From an uncultured Bacteroides sp. (lineage in GTDB: Bacteria > Bacteroidota > Bacteroidia > Bacteroidales > Bacteroidaceae), in contig CASEKR010000001.1 in the NCBI GenBank assembly GCA_949288585.1, positions 1 through 64,000 on the forward strand: a stretch of DNA of 64,000 nt. Direction: 5' to 3'. The notes beneath the pieces are model-generated. The model was not told the origin of the DNA and made no database searches. It worked only from the letters and a program-made list of their open reading frames with translations. Below are positions 44,803-52,430 of the stretch, in pieces (position 1 is the first letter of the stretch; every line of letters begins with the position of its first letter). A program made the translations under genes and the position numbers.

Positions 44803-45438
44803 TTACTTCTCTTGCAGCTCTTTGTGGCGCGCACGCTGGTACCAGATGAGACACGCCACGATGATGAGCGCCATGGGGGGCATCAGCATCAGGCCGTTGT
44901 TCACGTAGCCTGCCTCTTGCACGGGCGCGTAGTTGAGGATGTTGAAACCCAGCAGCGTCCCCGAGCCAAGCAGTTCACGGATAAAGGCCACGATGACCAG
45001 AATCTTGGCATAGCCCAGGCCGTTGCCCAGGCCGTCGAGGAAGGACTCCCAAGGACCGTTCTGCATGGCGAACGCCTCCAGGCGCCCCATCAGGATACAG
45101 TTGGTGATGATGAGTCCCACGTAGACGGAGAGTTGCACGCTTACGTCATAGGCGAAGGCTTTCAGCACCTCGCTGACGATGGTCACCAGGGCGGCCACGA
45201 CGACCAGTTGCACAATGATGCGGATGCGGTTGGGGATGGTCTTGCGCAGCAAGGAAATCACCACGTTCGAGAATGCCGTGATGACCGTGACGGACAATCC
45301 CATCACGATGGCCGGCTCCAGCTTGGCCGTGACGGCCAGGGCCGAACAGATGCCCAGCACTTGAACAGTGACTGGGTTATTCATGCTTATCGGGGTCGAG
45401 AAGACCTCTTTGTTCTTCTTAGAGAATAATTGTCCCAT
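44803..45438 (-). CDS. nqrD: Na+-NQR subunit D
   Basis: This 211-residue membrane protein has six predicted helices with short loops and is paralogous to NqrE in inverted topology. The conserved Cys in [10 protein letters not shown] and in [13 protein letters not shown] are the partners of those in NqrE at the membrane iron site. The N-terminus carries a short soluble segment (about 1-20). It starts 6 bases after nqrC and is part of the Na+ channel. Confidence 0.96.
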   Translation of the reverse strand: MGQLFSKKNKEVFSTPISMNNPVTVQVLGICSALAVTAKLEPAIVMGLSVTVITAFSNVVISLLRKTIPNRIRIIVQLVVVAALVTIVSEVLKAFAYDVSVQLSVYVGLIITNCILMGRLEAFAMQNGPWESFLDGLGNGLGYAKILVIVAFIRELLGSGTLLGFNILNYAPVQEAGYVNNGLMLMPPMALIIVACLIWYQRARHKELQEK

Positions 45439-45444
45439 GTTCTT

Positions 45445-46134
45445 TTATTCCTCCGTGTCTTTTAGGTTCAGAAATACTTTATAGTTGCCCAGGCATTCCT
45501 TGAGCATGTTTCCCACGGCCACGGACGTGATGGTGCCTCCCGAGATGCCGTCCACCTCGTGTCCGGGGTTGGCCACTTTGCCGTTCTTGACAACATTCAG
45601 GGCAATCTCGCCGTCTTCCAGCGTCTTGCGCCCGGCAAACTCGGCCTGGAAGGCCTCGCCGGCAATCTCTGCGCCCAGGCCGGGGGTCTCGCTGGCATGG
45701 GAGAAGTAAACGCCGTAGACGGTGTCTTTGTCATCATTCAGCGCCACGTAGCCCCAGATAGCTCCCCACAAGCCTACGCCGTAGACGGGGAAGACGTACT
45801 TCTTCGCGCCGTCCACGTCGGCCACGAAGACGTGCAGGCGGTTGTTTTCCTTCACTTCCTTTTCGTAGGAGGTGGCGAATTTGCCTTCGTTTTCCTTCAG
45901 CGAGCCGTCGGGCTGCATGAGCATGTCGGCGGTCACGTATTGGCCGTAGGCTGCCTCGGGGTCTTCCACGTTGCGGATGTTGAGGGCGGCCAGGATTTGT
46001 TTTTTCGTGTCCATCTCCACGTTCTTGCTTTGCCTGTCGCGCAGGGACGAACTGACGAAGGCCAGCAGGAAAGCCACGATAATGACCATTACCGAGGCAT
46101 AAATGATGGTATAGCTGTTACTGTTGGTGTTCAT
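45445..46134 (-). CDS. nqrC: Na+-NQR subunit C (covalent FMN)
   Basis: This 229-residue protein has one N-terminal membrane helix (about 8-28) and a periplasmic FMN-binding domain. The flavinylation motif reads DGISGGT with the acceptor Thr in SGGT, where the usual form is SGAT; Gly at this position should still be accepted. An ApbE-type flavin transferase is needed to attach FMN; none is in the window. It lies 18 bases after nqrB and 6 before nqrD. Confidence 0.96.
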   Translation of the reverse strand: MNTNSNSYTIIYASVMVIIVAFLLAFVSSSLRDRQSKNVEMDTKKQILAALNIRNVEDPEAAYGQYVTADMLMQPDGSLKENEGKFATSYEKEVKENNRLHVFVADVDGAKKYVFPVYGVGLWGAIWGYVALNDDKDTVYGVYFSHASETPGLGAEIAGEAFQAEFAGRKTLEDGEIALNVVKNGKVANPGHEVDGISGGTITSVAVGNMLKECLGNYKVFLNLKDTEE

Positions 46135-46152
46135 AATTCTTTCCTCGTCGTT

Positions 46153-47325
46153 TTAATCGTTAGACTTCTTGGCTACCCGCTTGGCGCGGCGGCTGATGTT
46201 GCCCTGCACCACGCAGTAGTCGATGAGGGGCGCGAAGATGTTCATCAGCAGGATGGCCAGCATCATGCCTTCGGGGTATCCGGGGTTGAGGACGCGGATG
46301 ACTATGGCCATGGCGCCGATGAGGAAGCCGTAGATGTATTTGCCGGTCTCCGTGCGGGCGGAGGTGACGGGATCGGTGGCCATGAAGACGGCGCCGAAAC
46401 AGAAGCCTCCCAGCACGAGGTGCTCGTACCACGGCATGTGGGCGACGGCGGTGTCGGGGCCTGCCACGTTGAACAGCCAGCCCATCAACGCGCCTCCGAC
46501 GAACACGGAGAACATGGTTTTCCAGCTGGCGATGCCCGTCCAGAGCAGGATGAGGGCGCCGATGGCGATGGCGATGACGCTGGTTTCGCCGATGGAGCCG
46601 GGGATGAGTCCCGTCACCATGTCCCACGAGAAGTCTGGCGCGGCGGCCGACGTCTTGGCGATGCCCAGGGGCGTGGCCACGGTCAGGCCGTCGACGGTCT
46701 GGCCCAGGCCGAAGATGCTGTCGGAGGCCACCCACACGGTGTCGCCCGACATCTTGGTGGGATAGGCGAAGAAGAGGAATGCACGGGTGACGAGGGCCAC
46801 GTTGAAGACGTTCATGCCCGTGCCGCCGAATACTTCCTTGGCGAAGATGACGGCGAAGGCGGTGGCTATGGCCAGCATCCACAGGGGGCAGTCGACGGGG
46901 ACTATCATCGGGATGAGGATGCCCGAGACGAGGAAGCCCTCCTGGATTTCTTCTTTCTTCCACTGGGCCACGGCGAACTCGATGCCCAGTCCGACGACGT
47001 AAGAGACGATGAGCTTGGGCAAGACGGCCAGGAAGCCGTAGCCGAACATCGCCCAGAAGCCGCCCGTCGCCTGGGTGGCCTGGAAGTGTTGGTAGCCCAC
47101 GTTGTACATGCCGAACAGCAAGGCCGGTACCAGTGCGATGACCACAATCGACATGATGCGTTTGCTGTCGATGGCGTCATGGATGTGCGTCCCCGATTTC
47201 GAGGTCGTGGCGGGCACGAAGAGGAAGCTTTCGAAGCCCTCGAACACGGACCTGAATGCGTGGAACTTGCCTCCCTCTTCAAAGTTCGGCTTTATCTTGT
47301 CGAGATAATTTCTTAACGCTTTCAT
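46153..47325 (-). CDS. nqrB: Na+-NQR subunit B (covalent FMN, riboflavin)
   Basis: NqrB is the largest membrane subunit (390 residues, about ten helices) and the main Na+ and quinone-site subunit. It binds FMN covalently on a Thr in the motif here reading DPVTSARTETG. The N-terminal soluble arm (about 1-55) interacts with NqrA. It follows nqrA by 42 bases. The GC-rich codon use creates a very long antisense ORF over this gene and nqrC, which is not a real gene. Confidence 0.96.
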   Translation of the reverse strand: MKALRNYLDKIKPNFEEGGKFHAFRSVFEGFESFLFVPATTSKSGTHIHDAIDSKRIMSIVVIALVPALLFGMYNVGYQHFQATQATGGFWAMFGYGFLAVLPKLIVSYVVGLGIEFAVAQWKKEEIQEGFLVSGILIPMIVPVDCPLWMLAIATAFAVIFAKEVFGGTGMNVFNVALVTRAFLFFAYPTKMSGDTVWVASDSIFGLGQTVDGLTVATPLGIAKTSAAAPDFSWDMVTGLIPGSIGETSVIAIAIGALILLWTGIASWKTMFSVFVGGALMGWLFNVAGPDTAVAHMPWYEHLVLGGFCFGAVFMATDPVTSARTETGKYIYGFLIGAMAIVIRVLNPGYPEGMMLAILLMNIFAPLIDYCVVQGNISRRAKRVAKKSND

Positions 47326-47367
47326 TTCATGAATAATGTGCTAATAAAGACTGAGGTTTCTATTCGG

Positions 47368-48717
47368 TTAGGCCATCTCGGCGCGGAGCATGTCCAGCCC
47401 GGCGCGCACGATGCGCTGTACTTCGACCTTGGACGAGCACACGAACTCGCACAGGGCGAAGTCCTCGGGCGCCACTTCGTAGATGCCCAGGGCTTCCATG
47501 CGGTCGATGTCGCCGGCGATGATGGCTTTCACCAGGTATTCGGGGAAGATGTCCATGGGGAAGACGCGGTCGTATTCGTTGGACATGATCATATGTCGCT
47601 CGCCGCCTTTGACACGGGCGTCGAGGACGTATTCCTTCTTGCCCCGCAGCCAGGAGAAGTAGGAGTGGCTCGTGCTGAACTGGTCGAGCCGGGGCATGAT
47701 CCATCCCAGCATCTCGTGGGTGCCGCCGCCTTCGGGGATGACGGTCAGCTGCGTGTGGAAGGCGCCCAGGAATCCGTTGGGCGACACTTGCTTGCCGGTC
47801 AGGACGTTGCCGCTGATGTAGCGCAGGTCCTTGTCCGTCGTGACGTTGCCCTTGAACACGTTGGTCAGCAGGGCGCCCACCTTCAGCTTGCAGTAGCCGG
47901 GCTTCAGCACCTCGCTACCCGTCAGGGCGACGGCGCGGGTCAGGTCGACGCGCCCCGTGTTCATCAGCCTTCCGATGAAGATGACGGCTTCCGCGCCCAG
48001 GGTCCAGACGGTCTCGCCCTTCGCGATGGGGTCGACGTGGTTGATTTGCACGCCCACGTTGCCGGCGGGGTGGGGGCCTTCGAAGACGTTGACGTCCACG
48101 TGCTTCGCCTCCGTCAGGGCCTTGCTGGATTGCGACGAGCGGATGCCGAGGCAGGTCTTGGCCATGCGCGAGAGGGCCGTCAGGCCGGTCTGGAAGTTAT
48201 CCTCTTCGCCCTTCAGCACGAACTCGAAGTCGGGCGCCAGGGGGCTGCTGTCGAAGGCCGAGACGAAGATGGCCTTGGGCTGCTGCGTCGGGTCGGCGAT
48301 GATGTCGTAGGGGCGCTGGCGGATGAAGGCGAACATGCCGGCGCGCAGCAGCAGGTCCTTCACTTCTTCGCCCGTCATTTGCGCCGGGTCCTTCCGGCCG
48401 AACTCTTCGTAGTCCTGTTCGGCGGCGGCTTCGACCACGATGTTCATCACCTTGCGCCGCGCGCCGCGCTCCACGCTGGTGACCACGCCGCTGACTGGCG
48501 AGACGAACTTCAGTTCGGGGTGGTTCTTGTCGATGAACAAGGGTCCCCCGGCCATGACATACTCCTGTTCCTTCACCACCACCTTCGGAGTGACGCCGGT
48601 GAAGTCGTCGGGCACCAGCGAGTAGAACCCGGGGTCCTTCACGCCCAGCCACTCGTGGGGGGCTTTGCCTTTCAGGTTGATATCAAGGCCTTTGCGTAAT
48701 TTGATTACATTTGCCAT
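47368..48717 (-). CDS. nqrA: Na+-NQR subunit A
   Basis: NqrA is the cytoplasmic peripheral subunit that contributes to quinone binding. The 449-residue protein begins with IKLRKGLDINLKG and contains RnfC-like and SLBB-like domains. The segment GRLMNTGRVDLTRAVALTG is typical of NqrA. The start at MANVIKLRK was chosen over a Met two codons earlier. It heads the six-gene nqr operon, and a -7 box lies 35 bases upstream. Codon use in this operon is strongly G/C-biased relative to the pyr-lig region. Confidence 0.96.
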   Translation of the reverse strand: MANVIKLRKGLDINLKGKAPHEWLGVKDPGFYSLVPDDFTGVTPKVVVKEQEYVMAGGPLFIDKNHPELKFVSPVSGVVTSVERGARRKVMNIVVEAAAEQDYEEFGRKDPAQMTGEEVKDLLLRAGMFAFIRQRPYDIIADPTQQPKAIFVSAFDSSPLAPDFEFVLKGEEDNFQTGLTALSRMAKTCLGIRSSQSSKALTEAKHVDVNVFEGPHPAGNVGVQINHVDPIAKGETVWTLGAEAVIFIGRLMNTGRVDLTRAVALTGSEVLKPGYCKLKVGALLTNVFKGNVTTDKDLRYISGNVLTGKQVSPNGFLGAFHTQLTVIPEGGGTHEMLGWIMPRLDQFSTSHSYFSWLRGKKEYVLDARVKGGERHMIMSNEYDRVFPMDIFPEYLVKAIIAGDIDRMEALGIYEVAPEDFALCEFVCSSKVEVQRIVRAGLDMLRAEMA

Positions 48718-48752
48718 GAGCATATATGAAATAAAAATTCTCTAATTGCCCG

Positions 48753-48760
48753 CAAAAATA
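48753..48760 (-). promoter_or_regulatory. -7 box for the nqr operon
   Basis: TATTTTTG on the minus strand lies 35 bases before the nqrA start; a -33 TTTG is not clear. Confidence 0.5.
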
Positions 48761-48830
48761 GCAAAAAAACATGTCAATCATAAGAACTTCCCGTTTTTAT
48801 TTCAAGATTTTTTTCCGCCGCGCCCCCTTT

Positions 48831-48885
48831 CCCCGCTTCCCCTTCGCTTTCCCTTCGCTTCACCTTCGCTCTCCCTTCGCTTCAA
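48831..48885. repeat. Array G, 11-bp period, five units
   Basis: The core CTTCGCT occurs at 48842, 48853, 48864 and 48875, exactly 11 bases apart, with a degenerate unit (CCCCGCT) at 48831. The strand is almost purely pyrimidine plus CG. Pairs of units make a 22-bp superperiod. Confidence 0.85.
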
Positions 48886-48983
48886 CACTGCTATTTTAGC
48901 AGGGAAACAGCAGTGCCACAAGGAGTAAGGGGAAAAAGAGAAAAAAACATGAGAGCCTGTTAAAAAATGGCAGTTTCTATCAT

Positions 48984-49056
48984 ACTTCGCGGAGCGAAAC
49001 ATCTCCTGAATACTCCTCTTGCATAGGGAGATTCTTCACTACGTCCAGAATGACAG
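48984..49056. repeat. Possible REP-like interspersed element
   Basis: The segment has inverted copies ATCTCC (49001-49006) and GGAGAT (49027-49032), then TTCTTCACTACGTCCAGAATG. This resembles the GGAGATTCTTC...CAGAATGACA type of intergenic repeat seen in many genomes. Only one copy is in the window. Confidence 0.4.
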
Positions 49057-49101
49057 AGAAAATGAAAATTTAAACATATTCTGAAAAAAGTCGGCAAAAA
49101 A

Positions 49102-49133
49102 TTTGGAAATCGGCAAAAGATGCCCTAACTTTG
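49102..49133 (+). promoter_or_regulatory. Promoter of the DUF6266 gene
   Basis: TTTG (49102-49105), a 20-base spacer and TAACTTTG (49126-49133) form a consensus promoter 45 bases before the ATG. Confidence 0.82.
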
Positions 49134-49178
49134 CGGTGTAAACGTAATAAGTGAACTACGTTCTAAATCTAAATTTCT

Positions 49179-50102
49179 ATGGCTAAAGGTAGCGGAATTA
49201 TCCGCAAAGTGACCGGAAAGGTAGGCGATTTAGTCTATTCTGTCCGGGGTGGGCAACAAGTTATTCGCGGCGTCCCCACCTCGTCAAAGAACCCGCAAAC
49301 GGCTGCACAGATGATGCAGCGCATGAAATGGCCCAACATCGTGGCCGTGTACAAATCCTTGCGTCCCTACATGCGGGACTGTTTTGAAAACAAGGTAGGC
49401 GGACAGACCGACTACAACCTGTTCATGGGGGTCAACCTCCATTCGACGCCGGTCTACCTCGAGAAGGAAGATGTCCGCCTGGGCGCAGCGGTCGTAGCGC
49501 CCTACGTCGTCTCACAAGGTTCGTTGCCCGCCATCCAGGTGAGCGGCGAAACGCCAGCCACAGACATCGCGCTGGGCACACTGGCCATCGACGACGACAC
49601 CACCGTGGCCGAATTTGCACAAGCGGTGGTGCGCAACAATGACGGTTTCCGCTTCGGAGACCAAATCTCGTTCTTCAAACTCCAACAGGAAGAGGACAGC
49701 CTGGACGGACATCCGTACGTCACGGCATCCGCCGTGCGCGTCAACCTCGACGCGGCAGACACGTCCACCCTGCGCAGCGTGGCCCCGGCCGAAGGCTTCA
49801 GCACCGTCAGCGGCATGTTGGGCGCCGGCGCGCCCCTCGACGGGGCAGGCGTGGCCTGGGTGCATAGCCGCACCGTCAACGGCCGCACGCACGTCAGCTC
49901 GCAGCGGCTTGTCGTGGCCAACGACCTGCTGGAGAACCATTCCGGCCAGGACATGCTGTCCGCAGCCACCGATTCCTATGGTGGCTACAACACCGTCTTC
50001 ATCCGCCCGGACGGCACGTCCGACGGCACGACCACAGACGGTGGGAGCACGCCGGGAGGCAACGAAGACGACGACGACAGCGGGCAAGGCACTTTCGGCT
50101 GA
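49179..50102 (+). CDS. DUF6266-family protein
   Basis: This 307-residue protein starts MAKGSGIIRKVTGKVGDLVYS and contains NPQTAAQMMQRMKWP, the hallmark N-terminal pattern of DUF6266, a family that is often multicopy in Bacteroidota. There is no signal peptide. The C-terminal ~30 residues are a low-complexity Gly/Asp/Thr tail with a DDDDSG stretch. Function is unknown. The beta-rich body and the NPxTxxQ motif recall phage-like structural proteins, but no other phage gene is near. It has its own strong promoter and terminator, so it is a single-gene unit. Confidence 0.8.
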   Translation: MAKGSGIIRKVTGKVGDLVYSVRGGQQVIRGVPTSSKNPQTAAQMMQRMKWPNIVAVYKSLRPYMRDCFENKVGGQTDYNLFMGVNLHSTPVYLEKEDVRLGAAVVAPYVVSQGSLPAIQVSGETPATDIALGTLAIDDDTTVAEFAQAVVRNNDGFRFGDQISFFKLQQEEDSLDGHPYVTASAVRVNLDAADTSTLRSVAPAEGFSTVSGMLGAGAPLDGAGVAWVHSRTVNGRTHVSSQRLVVANDLLENHSGQDMLSAATDSYGGYNTVFIRPDGTSDGTTTDGGSTPGGNEDDDDSGQGTFG

Positions 50103-50132
50103 CGCCGGAAGGCGCACACCCCTGCGCCGGGA

Positions 50133-50168
50133 AAAAGAAATGGCACGCTTCGGCGTGCCATTTCTTTT
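50133..50168. terminator. Bidirectional terminator between the DUF6266 gene and prmA
   Basis: A perfect 16-bp stem (50133-50148 with 50153-50168) closes a TTCG tetraloop. A-rich and T-rich ends make it work for both convergent genes. Confidence 0.92.
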
Positions 50169-50190
50169 ATACCCCCCGTCCAAACCCCGC

Positions 50191-51042
50191 TCAGGGCTTC
50201 CGCATCTCCACCATCGCCCAGCGGTTCTTCTCGCGCCGGCCCGCCAGCGACAGGCCGCAACGCCCGCCCGCCTCGCACAGCAAGGGGACGTCGTCCGCGT
50301 AGAAACCGCTCAGCAAGACGCTGCCGCCCGGCGCCAGGCACGCCTCGTACAGCGGCAAGTCGCGCAGCAGGATGTTGCGGTTGATGTTCGCAATCACCAC
50401 GTCGAACGGGCCTAACCCCTCCAACAGGGCCGCGTCGCCCAGGCGGACATCGATGCCGTCCACGCCGTTCAAGGCGATGTTTTCCAGCGAATTGCGCACA
50501 CACCACTCGTCAATGTCCACCGCCGTGCACCGCGCCGCCCCGCGCATCCGCGCCAGGATGGCCAGGATGGACGTCCCGCAACCCATGTCGAGCACCCTCC
50601 GTCCCCGGACATCGGCCTCCAGGATAGCCTCCACCATCAGGCCGGTCGTCTCGTGGTGCCCCGTCCCGAAGGCCATCTGGGGGGTGATGACGATGTCATA
50701 CTCCGCCTGCGGGACATCCTGGTGGAACGCGCTGTGCACCACGCAACGCCCCCCGCCGATGACGATAGGCCGGAAAAAATGCTTCTCCCACTCTTCATTC
50801 CAGTCCCTGTCCTCCGCCTCGCTCCACGTGTAAGCCACGCGGACGCCCGCCAAGGGGAAGTCGCGCAACGCCGCCTCCAGGACCTCTTTGTCAAACACGT
50901 CCGCCTGCACGTAGGCAGCCAGGGAGCCGCCGTCCTGCTCCACGAAACTCTCGAAGCCGGCATCGGCCAGCACAGCGCAGAGCACGTCCCTCTCGGTCTG
51001 GCCCTGCGGCTCGGTAGTGAATATAAACTCTAAATATTTCAT
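50191..51042 (-). CDS. prmA: Ribosomal protein L11 methyltransferase
   Basis: PrmA trimethylates lysines and the N-terminus of ribosomal protein L11. The 283-residue protein has a small N-terminal substrate-recognition domain (about 1-85) and a Rossmann methyltransferase domain with LDMGCGTSILAI and the motif DVVIANINRNIL. The segment TPQMAFGTGHHETT is a PrmA hallmark. The start at MKYLEFIF is standard; 36 upstream ORF codons run into the divergent promoter. The L11 gene is not nearby. Confidence 0.94.
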   Translation of the reverse strand: MKYLEFIFTTEPQGQTERDVLCAVLADAGFESFVEQDGGSLAAYVQADVFDKEVLEAALRDFPLAGVRVAYTWSEAEDRDWNEEWEKHFFRPIVIGGGRCVVHSAFHQDVPQAEYDIVITPQMAFGTGHHETTGLMVEAILEADVRGRRVLDMGCGTSILAILARMRGAARCTAVDIDEWCVRNSLENIALNGVDGIDVRLGDAALLEGLGPFDVVIANINRNILLRDLPLYEACLAPGGSVLLSGFYADDVPLLCEAGGRCGLSLAGRREKNRWAMVEMRKP

Positions 51043-51101
51043 TGTAGTACGATTGTTTGTTAAATACACAACTATTCCATCGCGATTAAACCTTTTATTG
51101 C

Positions 51102-51109
51102 TACCTTTG
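51102..51109 (+). promoter_or_regulatory. -7 box for the Trp-rich protein gene
   Basis: TACCTTTG lies 54 bases before the ATG at 51164. A TACTTTTG on the opposite strand at 51130-51123 probably serves prmA, so the promoters face each other and overlap. Confidence 0.6.
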
Positions 51110-51163
51110 TCAAAAGGATATGCAAAAGTAAGCAGATAGTTTGAACCCATAACACAGAAAGGT

Positions 51164-52402
51164 ATGAAAAAGATTGTTTTTTTATCGCTTGTGGCACTGT
51201 GCCTTCCCTGGGCGTTGGCCGCGCAAAGCGTGGTGGACGACCTTTACTATGTGCCTTCCAAGAAAGAAAAGGCTAAGAAAGAAGATACCCGGAAACCGGC
51301 AAGGGAAACTAACGGCACTACCACCGTCGTCGTGCGCGACGCCAAGGGCCAGACGCGCGACATCGACGAATACAACCGCCGCTATGACGCAGACGACTAC
51401 GAGTTCACCGCCCAGAACGACACCCTCTACATCGACGAACGGCCCGACGACGGCCTGGACGGCGAGTGGGTAGGGGGCGAATTTAACGGCACGGCCGCCG
51501 ACTATGAATACGCCACGCGCATCATCCGCTTCCGCAATCCGCGCTACGCCATCAGCATCAGCAGCCCGCTCTACTTCGACGTGGTCTACGGACTGAACAC
51601 GTGGGACTGGAACGTCTACACCGACGGCTTCTACGCCTACGCCTTCCCCACGTTCTCCAACCCCCTGTGGTGGGACTGGAGGTATAACTCCTTCGGCTGG
51701 TGGGGCTACCCCTACTACGGCTGGCGCTGGGGCTGGAACAGCTGGTACGACCCCTGGTACTGGGGAGGCGGCTGGGCCTGGCACCACCCGCCCTACTGGC
51801 ATCGCCCGTGGCACCCGGCTCCCGGCTGGGGCATTCACCACCCCGGCCGCTGGGGCAACGCCTACACCGCCCGCCGTTCGTATGGCGTGCGCGGCGGAGC
51901 AACGGGCGGCGGACGCCGGCCATCCGTCATCAACGGGGGCAGTTCGCGGCGCACGTCCGCCTCAGTACGCAGGACATCGGCCTCGAGCAGCAGCAACCGG
52001 CGGGTCGTGGGGACACGGTCGTCCTCCACGCGAAGCAGTTCGGCAGCCACCAGGTCGGGGGTATCCTCGTCCACACGCCGGGGCACGACCTACACACGGC
52101 CCAGCGGCTCGTCGTCCGTCAGCCGGGGAACCTCGGGCGTAAGGCGCTCGTCGTCCTCGTCGGGCACCACCGTCAGACGTAGCTCCAGTACCTACAACCG
52201 GGGCTCCAGCACGTCGACCAGGCGGAACACGATAAACAATTCTTCGCGTAGCACCCGCTCGTACACGACTCCCTCGCGCTCCAGCAACAGTTCGCGCTCC
52301 AGCTTCTCCACAGGCGGAGGAAGCTCCTTCCGCTCGTCCGGAGGAGGCGCGCGCAGCGGCGGCGGTTCCCGTTCGGGCGCGGGCAGCTCCAGAAGAAGAT
52401 AA
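51164..52402 (+). CDS. Exported Trp-rich and Ser/Arg-rich protein of unknown function
   Basis: This 412-residue protein has a Sec signal peptide (cleavage after LAAQ or nearby) and a moderately charged region (25-125). An aromatic region follows with 17 Trp in residues 169-230, mixed with Tyr, Pro, Gly and His. The C-terminus (about 235-412) is a low-complexity Ser/Arg/Thr/Gly tail ending in RRR. No catalytic motif is seen. The basic, probably unstructured tail could bind acidic surface polymers or nucleic acids, and the Trp-rich part could contact membranes; both are inference. The FadL-like porin gene starts 28 bases later, so they are likely co-expressed. Confidence 0.78.
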   Translation: MKKIVFLSLVALCLPWALAAQSVVDDLYYVPSKKEKAKKEDTRKPARETNGTTTVVVRDAKGQTRDIDEYNRRYDADDYEFTAQNDTLYIDERPDDGLDGEWVGGEFNGTAADYEYATRIIRFRNPRYAISISSPLYFDVVYGLNTWDWNVYTDGFYAYAFPTFSNPLWWDWRYNSFGWWGYPYYGWRWGWNSWYDPWYWGGGWAWHHPPYWHRPWHPAPGWGIHHPGRWGNAYTARRSYGVRGGATGGGRRPSVINGGSSRRTSASVRRTSASSSSNRRVVGTRSSSTRSSSAATRSGVSSSTRRGTTYTRPSGSSSVSRGTSGVRRSSSSSGTTVRRSSSTYNRGSSTSTRRNTINNSSRSTRSYTTPSRSSNSSRSSFSTGGGSSFRSSGGGARSGGGSRSGAGSSRRR

Positions 52403-52430
52403 ACGCATGATGTAACATAACAGGAAACTT

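Larger units (their letters stand above)
48718..49178. other. Divergent intergenic region with 11-bp array and REP-like element
   Basis: These 461 bases hold the nqr promoter, a pyrimidine-rich 11-bp repeat array, a possible interspersed repeat and the promoter of the DUF6266 gene. Short ORFs here overlap repeats and are not credible. Confidence 0.65.

Noticed and set aside
45559..47316. 585-residue plus-strand ORF antisense to nqrC-nqrB
   Set aside because: Its product is rich in Gly, Asp, His and Glu with no domain. It is a mirror of G/C-biased codons of the real nqr genes, which have clear homology and order.
47329..48699. 456-residue plus-strand ORF antisense to nqrA
   Set aside because: Same cause as above; composition is non-protein-like and nqrA is unambiguous.
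48746..48928. 60-residue ORF through the 11-bp array
   Set aside because: Its sequence is low complexity imposed by the repeats.
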